From Labrenzia sp. DG1229 (GTDB taxonomy: Bacteria > Pseudomonadota > Alphaproteobacteria > Rhizobiales > Stappiaceae), in contig NZ_KI928932.1 of assembly GCF_000521215.1 (NCBI RefSeq), positions 39,556 through 103,555 on the forward strand: a DNA stretch of 64,000 nt. The letters are read 5' to 3'. Below are positions 31,090 through 41,264 of the stretch, one piece after another. Below the pieces are notes generated by a model. It had not been told where the DNA came from. It saw nothing but the letters and a program-made list of their open reading frames with translations, and did no database searches. The position numbers were made by a program, and so were the translations under genes. The number at the start of each line of letters is the position of its first letter. The first letter of the stretch is position 1.

Positions 31090-31144
31090 GGTGGGACACC
31101 CCTCCCCAACGAGGGGCAACTATCTGCGAGGGTAGACAGATATG
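31090..31144 (+). ncRNA. serC-motif leader RNA
   Basis: Structured leader directly in front of serC. First hairpin CCCCTC-cccaac-GAGGGG (31099-31116). Second hairpin TATCTG / CAGATA (31121-31142) holds the GCGAGGG ribosome site in its loop and includes the first base of the start codon. This is the position and layout of the alphaproteobacterial serC motif described upstream of serC-serA. A translational switch is suggested; the ligand is not known from sequence. Confidence 0.75.
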
Positions 31145-32320
31145 ACTGATTTTACCGCCAAGCCGGACGTGCGTCCGGCCAATCCCAATTTTTCGTCCGG
31201 TCCCTGTTCCAAGCGCCCCGGCTGGTCGCTTGAAGGGCTTTCCGATGCTCCGCTGGGCCGCTCTCACAGAGCGAAACCCGGCAAGGCCAAGCTGGCCGAA
31301 GCGATAAACCTGACCCGAAAAATTCTGGAAGTCCCGGAAGACTATCGCATCGGGATCGTGCCTGCGTCAGATACTGGCGCCGTTGAGATGGCGCTCTGGT
31401 CGCTGCTCGGTGCTCGTGGTGTCGACATGCTGGCCTGGGAAAGCTTCGGCGCAGGCTGGGTGACCGACGTGATCAAGCAACTCAAACTCGAGAATGCGAG
31501 AGTTCTTGACGCTCCGTACGGAGAGTTGCCGGACCTGTCCACCGTTGATTTCACCAATGATGTTGTCTTTACCTGGAACGGCACCACATCCGGCGTGCGT
31601 GTGCCAAACGGCGACTGGATACCGGCCGACAGGCAGGGGCTGACGATCTGCGATGCGACGTCCGCCGCCTTTGCGCAGGACCTTGCCTTTGACAAACTGG
31701 ATGTCGTTACTTTCTCCTGGCAGAAGGTTCTGGGCGGAGAGGCCGCACACGGTGTCCTGATTTTGAGCCCGCGGGCCGTCGAACGCCTTGAAACCTATAC
31801 GCCGTCTTGGCCACTGCCGAAGATCTTCCGACTGACAAAGGCCGGCAAGCTGATTGAGGGCGTTTTCAGGGGCGAGACCATCAACACGCCGTCGATGCTT
31901 TGCGTGGAAGATTATCTCGACGCCCTGAAATGGGCCGACGGTATTGGTGGGCTGTCCGGATTGTGCGCGAGAGCTGATGCTAACCTGCGCGTGTTTGCGG
32001 ACTGGGTTGCCGAAAGCCGCTGGGCGGACTTTCTTGCCGTCGACCGTGAAACACGTTCCAACACTTCGGTTTGCCTGAAGGTCGTCGATCCTGACATTCT
32101 CGCACTTGACGATGACCGTCAGGCTGCCTTTGCGAAGGCAATCACTTCACGCCTTGATCTGGAAGGGGTGGCTTATGACATCGGCGCTTACAGGGATGCT
32201 CCGTCAGGCCTGCGTGTCTGGGCCGGAGCCACGATCGAGACGGGTGATCTCAAAGCGTTGACGACCTGGCTCGACTGGGCCTACGCCGCTGAAAAAGCGA
32301 ATCTGTCTCAGGCTGCCTGA
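31142..32320 (+). CDS. serC: Phosphoserine aminotransferase
   Basis: 392 residues, PLP enzyme converting 3-phosphohydroxypyruvate and glutamate to phosphoserine. It belongs to the alphaproteobacterial type: [20 protein letters not shown] near the start and a PLP lysine Lys195 in SWQKVLGG. 75 bases before serA, with which it forms the serine operon. The start codon overlaps the 3' arm of the leader hairpin. Confidence 0.97.
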   Translation: MTDFTAKPDVRPANPNFSSGPCSKRPGWSLEGLSDAPLGRSHRAKPGKAKLAEAINLTRKILEVPEDYRIGIVPASDTGAVEMALWSLLGARGVDMLAWESFGAGWVTDVIKQLKLENARVLDAPYGELPDLSTVDFTNDVVFTWNGTTSGVRVPNGDWIPADRQGLTICDATSAAFAQDLAFDKLDVVTFSWQKVLGGEAAHGVLILSPRAVERLETYTPSWPLPKIFRLTKAGKLIEGVFRGETINTPSMLCVEDYLDALKWADGIGGLSGLCARADANLRVFADWVAESRWADFLAVDRETRSNTSVCLKVVDPDILALDDDRQAAFAKAITSRLDLEGVAYDIGAYRDAPSGLRVWAGATIETGDLKALTTWLDWAYAAEKANLSQAA

Positions 32321-32395
32321 GCATTTTCTCCTCTCATGAAAATCTGCCGGGCGGCCTGCTGCCCGGATCGCATTTGCATTCAAGGAGACGCTCAC

Positions 32396-33983
32396 ATGGC
32401 GCCCAAAGTACTCATTTCAGACAAGCTTTCACCTGCTGCCGTTCAGATCTTCAAGGATCGGGGTATCGATGCGGACTTTCTGCCCGACGTGGGCAAGGAC
32501 AAGGAGCGGCTGCTTGACATCATCGGCCAGTATGATGGCCTGGCGATCCGCTCCGCAACAAAGGTGACGGAGAAAATCATTGCTGCAGCTGACAATCTGA
32601 AGGTTGTCGGCCGAGCGGGGATCGGCGTCGACAATGTCGATATCCCAAATGCGACGGCGCGCGGTATCATCGTCATGAACACGCCGTTCGGCAATGCCAT
32701 CACTACCGCTGAACATGCGATCTCCATGATGATGTCCGTGGCGAGGCAGATCCCGGCAGCGGACGCTTCGACACAATCGGGAAAGTGGGAAAAATCCCGC
32801 TTCATGGGGCGTGAACTTACCGGCAAGACCCTCGGGCTCGTCGGGTGCGGCAACATCGGTTCCATTGTCGCGGACAGGGCCATCGGTCTCAGGATGAAGG
32901 TGATCGCTTACGATCCCTTTCTGACACCGGAAAGAGCAGTCTCCCTTGGTGTCGAGAAGGTTGAGCTTGACGACCTTTTCGGCCGATCCGACTTCATCAC
33001 GCTGCATACGCCGCTGACCGACAAGACCCGCAACATCATCAACGCCGACTCGATTGCCAAGATGAGAACCGGATCCTACCTGATCAATTGTGCCCGGGGT
33101 GGTCTGGCAGATGAAGCTGCTGTCCGAAAAGCGCTGGACGAAGGCAAACTTGCCGGCGCGGCCTTCGATGTCTTTGTTCGAGGAACCTGCGAAGGACAAT
33201 GTGCTGTTTGGTGCGAAGAACTTCGTTTCCACGCCGCATCTGGGTGCGTCGACGTCCGAAGCCCAGGAAAACGTGGCGCTGCAGGTCGCCGAGCAGATGT
33301 GTGATTATCTGCTCGACGGCGCCGTTCGCAATGCGATCAACATGCCGTCGATCACCGCCGAAGAGGCACCCAAGCTTGCTCCATTCGTCCGGTTGGCTGA
33401 GCAGCTTGGCTCCTTTGCCGGTCAGTTGACCGAAACAGGTATCGAGGGCGTCAAGCTCGAATATGCCGGTGCTGTTGCAGAAATGAACGTGCAGGCCTTG
33501 ACGGCCGCAGCGCTTACCGGACTGCTGACACCCCTGTTGCAGACCGTCAACATGGTCTCCGCTCCCATCCTGGCTAAGGATCGCGGTATCAAGGTTGAGG
33601 AAATCCGGCGCGAAAAGCAGGGTGCCTACGAGACCTATATCCGCTTGACGGTGGTCACAGAACGCCAGGAACGGTCCGTTGCCGGAACCGTCTTTGCGGA
33701 TGGTAAGCCGCGGATCATCCAGGTGAAGGGCATCAACATGGAAGCCGAGCTTGGTGAGCACATGCTTTACATTACCAACGAGGACAAGCCCGGGTTCATC
33801 GGCCACCTGGGGATGGAACTCGGCGACAGCGGCGTCAACATCGCAACTTTCAATCTTGGCCGGCTGGCACCGGGCGCAGATGCGATCTGCCTCGTGGAGA
33901 TTGACAATGATGTGTCGGCCGACGTGATGGCGAGACTGGAAGCCGTTTCCCACGTGAAGCAGGTAAAGACATTGAGATTCTAG
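32396..33983 (+). pseudogene. serA: D-3-phosphoglycerate dehydrogenase SerA, frameshifted near position 33177
   Basis: First enzyme of serine synthesis. The frame from 32396 has the dinucleotide fold (GLVGCGNIGSIVADRA) and catalytic CARGG, then breaks after GAAFDVFV. The sequence continues in another frame as FEEPAKDNVLFGAKNFVSTP, with the catalytic-dyad region TPHLGASTSEAQ, the intervening ASB domain and a C-terminal ACT domain ending VKTLRF. The span is 1588 bases, exactly one more than 529 codons; dropping one T near 33175-33178 restores DVFVEEP and a 528-residue long-form SerA. AAGGAGACGCTCAC precedes the start. Either a sequence error or a genuine auxotrophic mutation. Confidence 0.9.
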
Positions 33984-34147
33984 TTTGCTTGCCAAACATG
34001 TTTTCAATGCACTCGGGTTTGTCGGGCTCTGCCCGGCAGACCTGACCTACCAGTCCGTTACAAAATGTTTCAGCAGCTCAAATGCCTGGAATGTGTGGTC
34101 GTTCTTTCGGTTGACGGCTGGACACGTCCCGCCGGTCAGGTTTCTGC

Positions 34148-35053
34148 TCAAGGTTTTTCCGGAACTTGCCGACCACTCCGGCGCAGGATCCGTCCGTCGA
34201 GTACAATCAACCCGACCAATAGAATAGCGAACCCGCCGAGCTGAAGTGCGCTGAGATTTTCACCAAGGATCAGCCAACCGAAGAAAAGCGCACTTGCCGG
34301 GACAATCAGTGTAACCAGCGACGCATTGGTCGCTCCCACATCGCTCAGCAGCTGGAAAAAGATGAGATAGGCCAAAGCCGTGGCGAAAACACCAAGTGCC
34401 AGGACATTTGCCCAGGCGGTCATGCTCGTGCCGGAGAAGGTCCAGCCTGCGCCGAAGTAAAGCGCGACCGGTAGCATGATCAGGCTTGAGCCAAGAAGCT
34501 GGCCGGTGGCGGCCACCTGAGGCTGTACCGCCTTGAAGCGACGTGCGTATGTTGCCGCGCAGGCATAAGAAACAGCCGCTCCGAGGCAACTCAACTGCGC
34601 CCAGACCGGATCATTGGCGACACCGGACAAGCTGCTTGACAGCATGACCGCAACCCCGACTACCCCCAGAATTACACCACCGATCTTGTTCGCGCTCAAA
34701 GTCTCCTGCTTCACCAGCACTCCCGCGACAACAACGGTGAATATTGGTGTTGTCGCGTTCAGGATAGATGCCAGTCCTGCACCGATTTCGGTCTGCCCGA
34801 GAAAGAGGAGTGAAAACGGGATCGCATTGTTCAGGATCCCCATGATCAGAAAGGGGACTGCAAGTTCGAACGAGAGCTTTCGTAGAAGTTTCTGATACCA
34901 GAGCACGAGCAGGAGAACCGCGCACGCACTGGAAACCCGGAAGAATACCAGCACAAACGGTGGTATTTCGGCGACGGCAACCTTGGCGAACAAGAATGAA
35001 CCGCCCCAAATCGTTCCAAGTACGATCAGCATCACCCAGTTTCGAAGAGGCAT
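34148..35053 (-). CDS. DMT-family (EamA) transporter
   Basis: 301 residues with ten membrane spans in two EamA repeats (GTIWGGSFLFAKVAVAEIPP in the first; ATTPIFTVVVAGVLVKQE and LIVPASALFFGWLILGE in the end regions). Probable metabolite exporter. The start at 35053 has AAGGTAACTCG upstream. Divergent from the MFS gene across 171 bases. No regulator adjacent and no substrate clue. Confidence 0.9.
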   Translation of the reverse strand: MPLRNWVMLIVLGTIWGGSFLFAKVAVAEIPPFVLVFFRVSSACAVLLLVLWYQKLLRKLSFELAVPFLIMGILNNAIPFSLLFLGQTEIGAGLASILNATTPIFTVVVAGVLVKQETLSANKIGGVILGVVGVAVMLSSSLSGVANDPVWAQLSCLGAAVSYACAATYARRFKAVQPQVAATGQLLGSSLIMLPVALYFGAGWTFSGTSMTAWANVLALGVFATALAYLIFFQLLSDVGATNASLVTLIVPASALFFGWLILGENLSALQLGGFAILLVGLIVLDGRILRRSGRQVPEKP

Positions 35054-35224
35054 CGAGTTACCTTGACATTTTGAAGACTGAACCGGATTACCATGACAGC
35101 AGAGGGGCAGACACCCGAAAAGCGAGGTTCGGGTCGGTTTGGCGGCTTGCGCTGAACTCACAGTCTGGCAAAGTGCACATCACGCCTTTCTGTACTTCAG
35201 GCGCATTCAGAAAGCCTGTCTCCC

Positions 35225-36496
35225 ATGACGCAGATTGCCCAGTCAGCCAGAGAAACCTCTCTTGCCGGTCGACTCGCTCCACTGCTGATCGCCGCAGCCT
35301 GCCTACTGGCGGCGAACGGTCTTGCGATGACCATGATTGCGGTTCGGGCGAAGGTGGAAGGATTGCCTGACGGCCTTATCGGCCTGCTTGGATCGCTCTA
35401 CTATGCGGGTTTGATTTCGGGCGTGCTCTTCACCCCCTATCTGATTGCCCGCGCGGGTCATATCCGCGTGTTTGCAGCGCTTGCTTCAGTCAGTGCGATT
35501 GCGGTTCTTGCGATCGCCTTTGCGCCGGCCGGCTGGCCCTGGATGCTTGCGCGTTTTGTCAGTGGAGCGGCGTTTTGCGGGACGGCCATGGTTCTGGAGA
35601 GCTGGTTGAACTCGATGGCCTCCAACGCATCGCGCGGACGGATTCTCTCGATATACAGGATTGTTGACCTCGGAGCTGTCATGGGTGGGCAGTTCATGCT
35701 GCCGGCATTCGGGGCGACAGGCACCGATATCCTTATGGTTCTTGCCGTCCTTTTTTGCTTTGCGGTTGTGCCGATTTCCCTGGCCCGCGGCGGGAACCCG
35801 CCGGCACCACCGGCAAAAATCGTCAATCCGCTAATGCTCTGGCGCGTGTCGCCGGTCGCCATGGTGGGCATTTTCACGATCGGACTAACAAACGGGGCTT
35901 TCCGAATGATCGGGCCAATCTACGCTGAAAGCATTGGGCTGGGCCTGGAAACCGTCGCTGCCTTCATTGCGATCTGGGTTTTTGCCGGGGCGATATTTCA
36001 ATATCCGGCGGGATGGGTCTCCGATCGCCTGGACCGTCGCCTGGTGCTGATCGTCTTCACGATCGGCGCCGGACTTGCCTGTCTGTTTATCTCCCGATCC
36101 GTGTCGCAGGCAGATCTCTTCGTCGGTGTCTTTTTCTTCGGTGGGTTCGCGCTGCCACTTTATTCCCTGTCTGCGGCACACGCCAACGACCATGCCCAGC
36201 CGGGCCAATTCATCGATATCGCCGCCGGAACCATGCTCGCCTTTGGAGTTGGGGCGATGATCGGGCCATTTGCCGCATCATTGCTGATGGGTTCCTTCGG
36301 CCCGGCGGCATTCTTCGTTTATACCGCCACCCTGCATCTGATGCTGGTCCTGTTTATCGTTATGCGGATGTTCCGCCGCGAAGCCGTTCCCGCTGACCAG
36401 CGACGTCGATTCGTCTGGCTCCTCAGAACATCACCAATGATTAACCGGCTCGCACGCAGTGAGAAAACGGATGAGAAACCTGCGCCGCCAAAATAA
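35225..36496 (+). CDS. MFS transporter
   Basis: 423 residues, twelve predicted spans, with the weak MFS loop RAGHIRVF between spans 2 and 3 and a second in DRLDRRLVLIV. Resembles the YcaD-like group of uptake/efflux carriers. Substrate unknown. Ends about 195 bases before purA. C-terminal tail (RSEKTDEKPAPPK) is cytoplasmic and charged. Confidence 0.9.
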   Translation: MTQIAQSARETSLAGRLAPLLIAAACLLAANGLAMTMIAVRAKVEGLPDGLIGLLGSLYYAGLISGVLFTPYLIARAGHIRVFAALASVSAIAVLAIAFAPAGWPWMLARFVSGAAFCGTAMVLESWLNSMASNASRGRILSIYRIVDLGAVMGGQFMLPAFGATGTDILMVLAVLFCFAVVPISLARGGNPPAPPAKIVNPLMLWRVSPVAMVGIFTIGLTNGAFRMIGPIYAESIGLGLETVAAFIAIWVFAGAIFQYPAGWVSDRLDRRLVLIVFTIGAGLACLFISRSVSQADLFVGVFFFGGFALPLYSLSAAHANDHAQPGQFIDIAAGTMLAFGVGAMIGPFAASLLMGSFGPAAFFVYTATLHLMLVLFIVMRMFRREAVPADQRRRFVWLLRTSPMINRLARSEKTDEKPAPPK

Positions 36497-36603
36497 AGCC
36501 AAAGACCTGCTTATAAGCGGTGTCTAAATGCGTTCGACCGCACCATATTTTGGCGCCGAAGACTCGCATGCACGGGGAAACCTGTCTATAGTCTGCGCCG
36601 TTT

Positions 36604-36630
36604 GCCCCGGTCAGCTTCGCCGGGGCTTGT
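36604..36630 (+). terminator. Hairpin between the MFS gene and purA
   Basis: GCCCCGG / CCGGGGC stem with a 9-base loop followed by TTGT. Weak terminator or leader structure of purA. Confidence 0.4.
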
Positions 36631-36692
36631 CGTGTCGACACACCGGATTGTCCAGGTGATGCAGAAGCAGCTTTCAGGAGAGCAAAGACTAG

Positions 36693-37985
36693 ATGGCGAA
36701 TGTGGTTGTTGTCGGTTCGCAATGGGGTGACGAAGGCAAAGGCAAGATTGTCGACTGGTTGTCGGAACAGGCCGATGTCATCGTGAGATTCCAGGGCGGA
36801 CACAACGCCGGACACACGCTTGTCATCGATGGTGTCAGCTACAAGCTTTCTCTATTGCCGTCCGGAGTTGCGCGCGAAGGCAAGCTGTCGGTCATTGGCA
36901 ATGGTGTCGTGCTCGACCCGCACGCACTTGCAGAAGAAGTCGAACGGCTTGGCAAGCAAGGTGTCGTGGTTACGCCGGAAACCCTGCGCGTTGCCGAGAA
37001 CGCGACGCTCATTCTGTCTATCCATCAGGAGCTGGATGCCCTGCGTGAGAATTCAAACAGCGGCACGCGGATCGGCACGACGAAACGGGGTATCGGACCG
37101 GCATACGAAGACAAGGTCGGCCGTCGCGCAATCCGTCTGATGGACTTGAAGAACCTGACGACCCTGCCGGCGAAAATCGATCGCCTGCTGACGCATCACA
37201 ACGCACTGCGCCGTGGATTGGGTCAGGATGAAATTTCCGCGCAGGCAATCTATGACGAACTTGCCAGCGTGGCGGACAAGGTGCTGCCTTACATGGACAA
37301 GGTCTGGTATTTGCTGGACGATCTTCGCCGCAAGGGCAAGCGCATCCTGTTCGAAGGCGCCCAGGGCGCCCTTCTGGATATTGATCACGGCACCTATCCC
37401 TTCGTCACGTCGTCAAACACGGTCGCAGGCCAGGCCGCGACAGGTTGCGGTCTAGGCCCTGGTTCGGTCGATTTCGTCCTCGGCATCACGAAGGCCTATA
37501 CGACCCGCGTCGGCGAGGGGCCGTTTCCAACGGAGCAGGAAAACGAGGTCGGCGAATTCCTCGGCACGCGAGGCCATGAATTCGGCACTGTCACCGGCCG
37601 TCGCCGCCGCTGCGGCTGGTTCGACGCGGTTCTGGTGCGCCAGACCGTCTGCACTTCCGGCATCAATGGTATCGCGTTGACGAAGCTTGATGTTCTGGAT
37701 GGCCTTGATGAAATCAAGATCTGTATCGGGTATGAACTTGACGGCGAACGGATCGATTATCTGCCGGCATCCCAGGGTGCCCAGGAGAGGGTTGTTCCGA
37801 TTTACGAATCGCTGCCTGGCTGGAAGGAGTCGACGGAAGGCGCCCGCACGTGGGCAGAGCTGCCTGCCCAGGCGATCAAATATGTCCGCCATGTTGAGGA
37901 ATTGATCGGAGCACCGGTGGCGCTGTTGTCGACCAGTCCGGAACGTGATGACACAATTCTTGTGCAGAATCCTTTCCAGGATTGA
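36693..37985 (+). CDS. purA: Adenylosuccinate synthase
   Basis: 430 residues. First step from IMP to AMP, using GTP and aspartate. P-loop [14 protein letters not shown] (8-21) with catalytic Asp13, [37 protein letters not shown], and the GTP-site [10 protein letters not shown]. Full length. CAGGAGAG lies upstream. No purine-gene neighbours. Confidence 0.98.
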   Translation: MANVVVVGSQWGDEGKGKIVDWLSEQADVIVRFQGGHNAGHTLVIDGVSYKLSLLPSGVAREGKLSVIGNGVVLDPHALAEEVERLGKQGVVVTPETLRVAENATLILSIHQELDALRENSNSGTRIGTTKRGIGPAYEDKVGRRAIRLMDLKNLTTLPAKIDRLLTHHNALRRGLGQDEISAQAIYDELASVADKVLPYMDKVWYLLDDLRRKGKRILFEGAQGALLDIDHGTYPFVTSSNTVAGQAATGCGLGPGSVDFVLGITKAYTTRVGEGPFPTEQENEVGEFLGTRGHEFGTVTGRRRRCGWFDAVLVRQTVCTSGINGIALTKLDVLDGLDEIKICIGYELDGERIDYLPASQGAQERVVPIYESLPGWKESTEGARTWAELPAQAIKYVRHVEELIGAPVALLSTSPERDDTILVQNPFQD

Positions 37986-38136
37986 GATCTGTGAACGAAA
38001 AAGCTCAATATTACGCAGCGTGTTCGCTTCGCGAATCACGATGCGCTGTTATTGAGATGCTGGACGCAAGCTTGAAAGCCGTCCAATAGACAGTTGTAGG
38101 AATGAGCTTTGCAGGGTTCTGTTTTCGAGCAGGTAG

Positions 38137-38157
38137 GAAGAATTGGCGCCAATCTTC
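38137..38157. promoter_or_regulatory. Near-perfect 20-bp palindrome upstream of the 607-residue protein
   Basis: Arms GAAGA and TCTTC around the core TTGGCGCCAA; removing a single A makes the whole 20 bp symmetrical. It overlaps a TTGGCG that could serve as -35 for TATAAG at 38168-38173 (19-base spacing). Candidate operator. Confidence 0.45.
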
Positions 38158-38172
38158 AAAAACTTGCTATAA

Positions 38173-38198
38173 GCCTGAGGTGATTACGAACCTCAGGC
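38173..38198 (+). promoter_or_regulatory. Leader hairpin upstream of the 607-residue protein
   Basis: Perfect 9-bp stem GCCTGAGGT / ACCTCAGGC with an 8-base loop, immediately after the putative -10. It would form the 5' end of the mRNA about 40 bases before the start codon. Confidence 0.4.
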
Positions 38199-38238
38199 CA
38201 GCAGAACAGAATCATGCAAATGGCCGGTAGGCAGGAAG

Positions 38239-40062
38239 ATGGCTGATTATTATTCAATATTGAAGAAAACGATCGCGTCTTTGCCCGAAAGCAACGGTGC
38301 CGCGCGCAGGAGTGTCTATAGCCGGGCGCGCAATGCTATTGTCAATCAGCTCAAGGCGTATGAGCCCCCTCTTTCTCCGTCTGAAATCACGGCGGAGCAA
38401 CTTCGCCTTGAAGAAGCGATCCGAAAAGTCGAAGCGGAAGCAGCGCGTGAAAGCCTGGGCTTGACACCCGCGACTGTAGCGGCGTCCCGTCCCGTCGAAA
38501 CACGGGCACCGCAACCTGCCGTTCCAGTTGATGAATTGCCGTCGCCGGAGGCTGTGGAGCAACCCGAGACAGCTGAACCCGCAGTCGAGGAACATGCAGA
38601 ACCGGTTTTGACCGAACCGCAACAGGGGGAGCAATCACCGCCTGAACCGTATTCGGAGCCGCATGGGGCCGTCGAAGAAGGCGTTCCTTCTCCCTTGAAG
38701 GAGACCCTGTCGGAAGCAGAGGCTCTTGGTACCGCAGCCACTCAGGCTGTCCAAACCGTCAAGGAGGTTGTCGAGCCATCCATCGGCGCTTCAGCGCCTG
38801 TCCCAGAACCACGCCAGGAACCGATATTTGAAGACAAGAGTTCGGATGACGCCGGATTGTTCGCAGAAGAGGCCGGCGAAAACGCATCCGACGAGAAGTC
38901 TCTCTATTCTGACGCGCCTGAAGCAACCCCTGCGCCGAAAGGCCGTTCGCGGCGCGAACGCCCTTCGGCATCGGACGCACTAAGAAACAAATCTTCATCC
39001 GGCCGTTTCCTGCCGATCGCTCTGGGGGTTCTTTTCCTCGTCGTTCTATTGGGTGCCGGTGCCTATTTCCTTCTTCCGTTGGACGATCTTGTTTCCGTCA
39101 ATCGCCAGCAAACCGAAACAGGTGAATCTCAGGCAACAGGTGCCGGTCGGACCGAAGATGCACCAGTGGCGTCATCCTCCGGGACAACGTCCGACGATCC
39201 CGAGTCTTCAAAGAACACCGATCGTCTCCTGGATGCTGGCGGAGACGACGTTGTCGCGCCTGACGCGAGAACCGTGACGACGACGACCATCACCCCGCAA
39301 TCCACGGGACAGGAGCCGGTTCCTTCCGCGCCGGCGATCGTGACAAATCCACAGATTGAACCGACGCCGGAAGCGCCCGTTCAGCCGCAGTCGGGCGTGG
39401 TGTCGCCTTCCGCGACTGGTGATGATGCGCCTCTCGCCGTTCCCCAGGACAACCTGGCGGCAATTGCGCCGGAACAGGCTGCTCCGGAAGAGCCGTCCGC
39501 CGGTCTTGCCGCCAGCGACGGCGTGCAGCGCTCAATTCTCTACGAAGAAGGCGAGGATACAGGTGGCGCGGGAACCGCGTCCCAGGGGGCTGTTGTCTGG
39601 GGCCTTGAAGAGGAAACCAATCTGGACGGCCAGCGGCAGTCCGTGCTGACTGCTTCAATCGATATTCCGGAACGGGATGTGAAGGTCGACATTCGCATCA
39701 AGCCGAATGACGACACGTCCTTGCCGGCAAGTCATCTTGTCGAAATAAAATATGACTTCCCCGAGAGCTTTGCGGCCGGAGATGTTGTGAATGTTCCGGG
39801 CCTCGTCATGAAACCGACGGAGGAAGCACGGGGCGATGCCCTGATAGGTGCGTCCGTGAAAGTCCAGCCCGGATTCTTCTGGATCGCCTTGTCGAACCTT
39901 CCGAACGAACAGCAGCGCAACCTGAATCTTTTGCGTGAACGGGGCTGGATCGATATCCCGATGCTCTACGAGAACGGCAAGCGCGGCATCCTTACCCTTG
40001 AAAAGGGACCCGATGGCGCTGTCGCTGTCGAAAAGGCAGTTACCGACTGGCAGGCCGGCTAA
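38239..40062 (+). CDS. Single-span membrane protein of unknown function
   Basis: 607 residues, not recognised. Residues 1-75 form a charged helical cytoplasmic domain (SILKKTIASLPESNGAARRS, AEQLRLEEAIRKVEAEAARE). Residues 76-250 are a Pro/Glu/Ala-rich acidic linker. One membrane span at about 257-279 (LPIALGVLFLVVLLGAGAYF). Residues 280-440 are a second Pro/Thr/Ser-rich linker and about 440-607 a compact periplasmic domain (SILYEEGEDTGG, SHLVEIKYDFPESF, NVPGLVMKPTEEARGDALIG, WIDIPMLYENGKRGILTLEK). The layout resembles an envelope-spanning anchor, similar in plan but not sequence to TonB/TolA-type or sporulation/division proteins. Good AGGAAG ribosome site before the ATG. Confidence 0.8.
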   Translation: MADYYSILKKTIASLPESNGAARRSVYSRARNAIVNQLKAYEPPLSPSEITAEQLRLEEAIRKVEAEAARESLGLTPATVAASRPVETRAPQPAVPVDELPSPEAVEQPETAEPAVEEHAEPVLTEPQQGEQSPPEPYSEPHGAVEEGVPSPLKETLSEAEALGTAATQAVQTVKEVVEPSIGASAPVPEPRQEPIFEDKSSDDAGLFAEEAGENASDEKSLYSDAPEATPAPKGRSRRERPSASDALRNKSSSGRFLPIALGVLFLVVLLGAGAYFLLPLDDLVSVNRQQTETGESQATGAGRTEDAPVASSSGTTSDDPESSKNTDRLLDAGGDDVVAPDARTVTTTTITPQSTGQEPVPSAPAIVTNPQIEPTPEAPVQPQSGVVSPSATGDDAPLAVPQDNLAAIAPEQAAPEEPSAGLAASDGVQRSILYEEGEDTGGAGTASQGAVVWGLEEETNLDGQRQSVLTASIDIPERDVKVDIRIKPNDDTSLPASHLVEIKYDFPESFAAGDVVNVPGLVMKPTEEARGDALIGASVKVQPGFFWIALSNLPNEQQRNLNLLRERGWIDIPMLYENGKRGILTLEKGPDGAVAVEKAVTDWQAG

Positions 40063-40141
40063 GTCCCGGAGACTATCAGCCAAAAAAGTTATCGCACGGC
40101 GGGTTGCCTTTTTTGTTCAGGCAAGGCATGTTCCGCCTTGG

Positions 40142-40229
40142 TCCGAGGGGTGTTCCGGTTAACGGAACTGAGATGGCTTTGAGCCGAACCCTTAGAACCT
40201 GATCCGGGTCATGCCGGCGAAGGGACGGA
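40142..40229 (+). ncRNA. TPP riboswitch (THI element)
   Basis: Conserved elements in order: GGGGTG, the pyrimidine-binding loop CTGAGA (40168-40173), the CCCTTAGAACCTGATC core and the closing GCCGGCGAAGGGA. TCCG (40142-40145) pairs with CGGA (40226-40229) as P1. Governs the thiX-thiY transport genes downstream by sensing thiamine diphosphate. Confidence 0.95.
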
Positions 40230-40486
40230 ATCCTTAGCCTATTCCCGGATCTCCATTGTCATTTTCGGCAAGATCAACGGACAACCGATCGAAGATCGGG
40301 CATCCAAGTTGATCGCGTTCTAAATGCTGGAGCATTTATGTGCGTTTGAGACATCGCACGGTGCGCCAGTCCGAAGACGGGAGATCCTATGCGTTCTTGT
40401 CTGCAAGGGCAGCAATCGCCGCATCTGCGAAGATTGTCTGCAGCACAAAATGTCCACTATGCGCCAGGTGCCAACGGAGAGTTGGC
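40230..40486 (+). other. 257-base leader between TPP riboswitch and thiX
   Basis: No supported gene. It contains the hairpin CCGATC-gaa-GATCGG (40285-40299) and short open frames without recognisable similarity. Longer than a usual expression platform; an upstream gene may have been lost. Confidence 0.5.
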
Positions 40487-41242
40487 ATGAAGGTGTTGCT
40501 GCAAGTGGGCATGAGATTCCTGTTTTCCGTCTTTGCCGTCCTCGCGGTCTGGGCGTTGCTTGTGGCCGCTTTCCAGCCACCCTCGTTCATGTTGCCTGGA
40601 CCGGTGGAGGTGATCCTCACATTTCCCGAACACGCCGGTTTCCTGTTTCACCACGCGGGTATAACGGCTTCCGAAACGGTTATCGGCTTTGTTCTGGGTG
40701 TCCTTTGCGGTTCGGTCCTGGCGATTGCCATCTGGCTGTTTCCCTTGGCTGGACGTGTGATCATGCCGACTATTCTGGTTACACAAGCGCTTCCCGTCTT
40801 CGCTATTGCTCCCGTATTGGTTCTCTGGCTCGGCTTTGGAATGTCTTCCAAAATCGTGATGGCCATTCTGGTTATCTTTTTTACCGTCACTTCAACGGTC
40901 TATGACGGGTTGCGGCGACTTGATTCCGGACTATCGGATCTGGCAAGGCTCTATCGCGTGTCGCGATTTCAGGAACTGATGATGTTCCGTGCACCAGCAG
41001 CGCTGCCGGCATTTGCGTCCGGTATTCGCGTGGCTGCCGTCTTTGCGCCAATCGGTGCAGTCGTTGGCGAATGGGCCGGCGCCAAAGGAGGCCTAGCCTT
41101 CATCATGCTGCAGGCCAATGCGCGCGGAAATGCGGACGTGTTGTTTGCTGCCGTCATCCTTCTTGCGCTGATGGTGCTGGCTATGCGCTACGCCGTTGAA
41201 CATCTCACCCGAATTCTCGTTCCCTGGCAGGTCGAAGTCTGA
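40487..41242 (+). CDS. ABC transporter permease, probable thiamine-precursor (HMP) uptake
   Basis: 251 residues, binding-protein-dependent permease fold with about six spans and the EAA-type loop SGLSDLARLYRVSRFQELMM, then APAALPAFASGIRVA. Its place after a TPP riboswitch and before a ThiY-type binding protein points to import of hydroxymethylpyrimidine or formylaminopyrimidine (ThiX role). The start at 40487 has ACGGAGAG upstream; earlier codons lack a site. No ATPase gene follows. Confidence 0.87.
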   Translation: MKVLLQVGMRFLFSVFAVLAVWALLVAAFQPPSFMLPGPVEVILTFPEHAGFLFHHAGITASETVIGFVLGVLCGSVLAIAIWLFPLAGRVIMPTILVTQALPVFAIAPVLVLWLGFGMSSKIVMAILVIFFTVTSTVYDGLRRLDSGLSDLARLYRVSRFQELMMFRAPAALPAFASGIRVAAVFAPIGAVVGEWAGAKGGLAFIMLQANARGNADVLFAAVILLALMVLAMRYAVEHLTRILVPWQVEV

Positions 41243-41264
41243 CTGCCGCACACTGGAGGATTGA

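Noticed and set aside
33985..34227. 80-codon open frame after serA
   Set aside because: Overlaps the end of the DMT transporter gene, no similarity and no good ribosome site.
40324..40905. 193-codon open frame overlapping the thiX permease in another frame
   Set aside because: Most of it is an out-of-frame reading of the permease; the upstream part has no recognisable domain.
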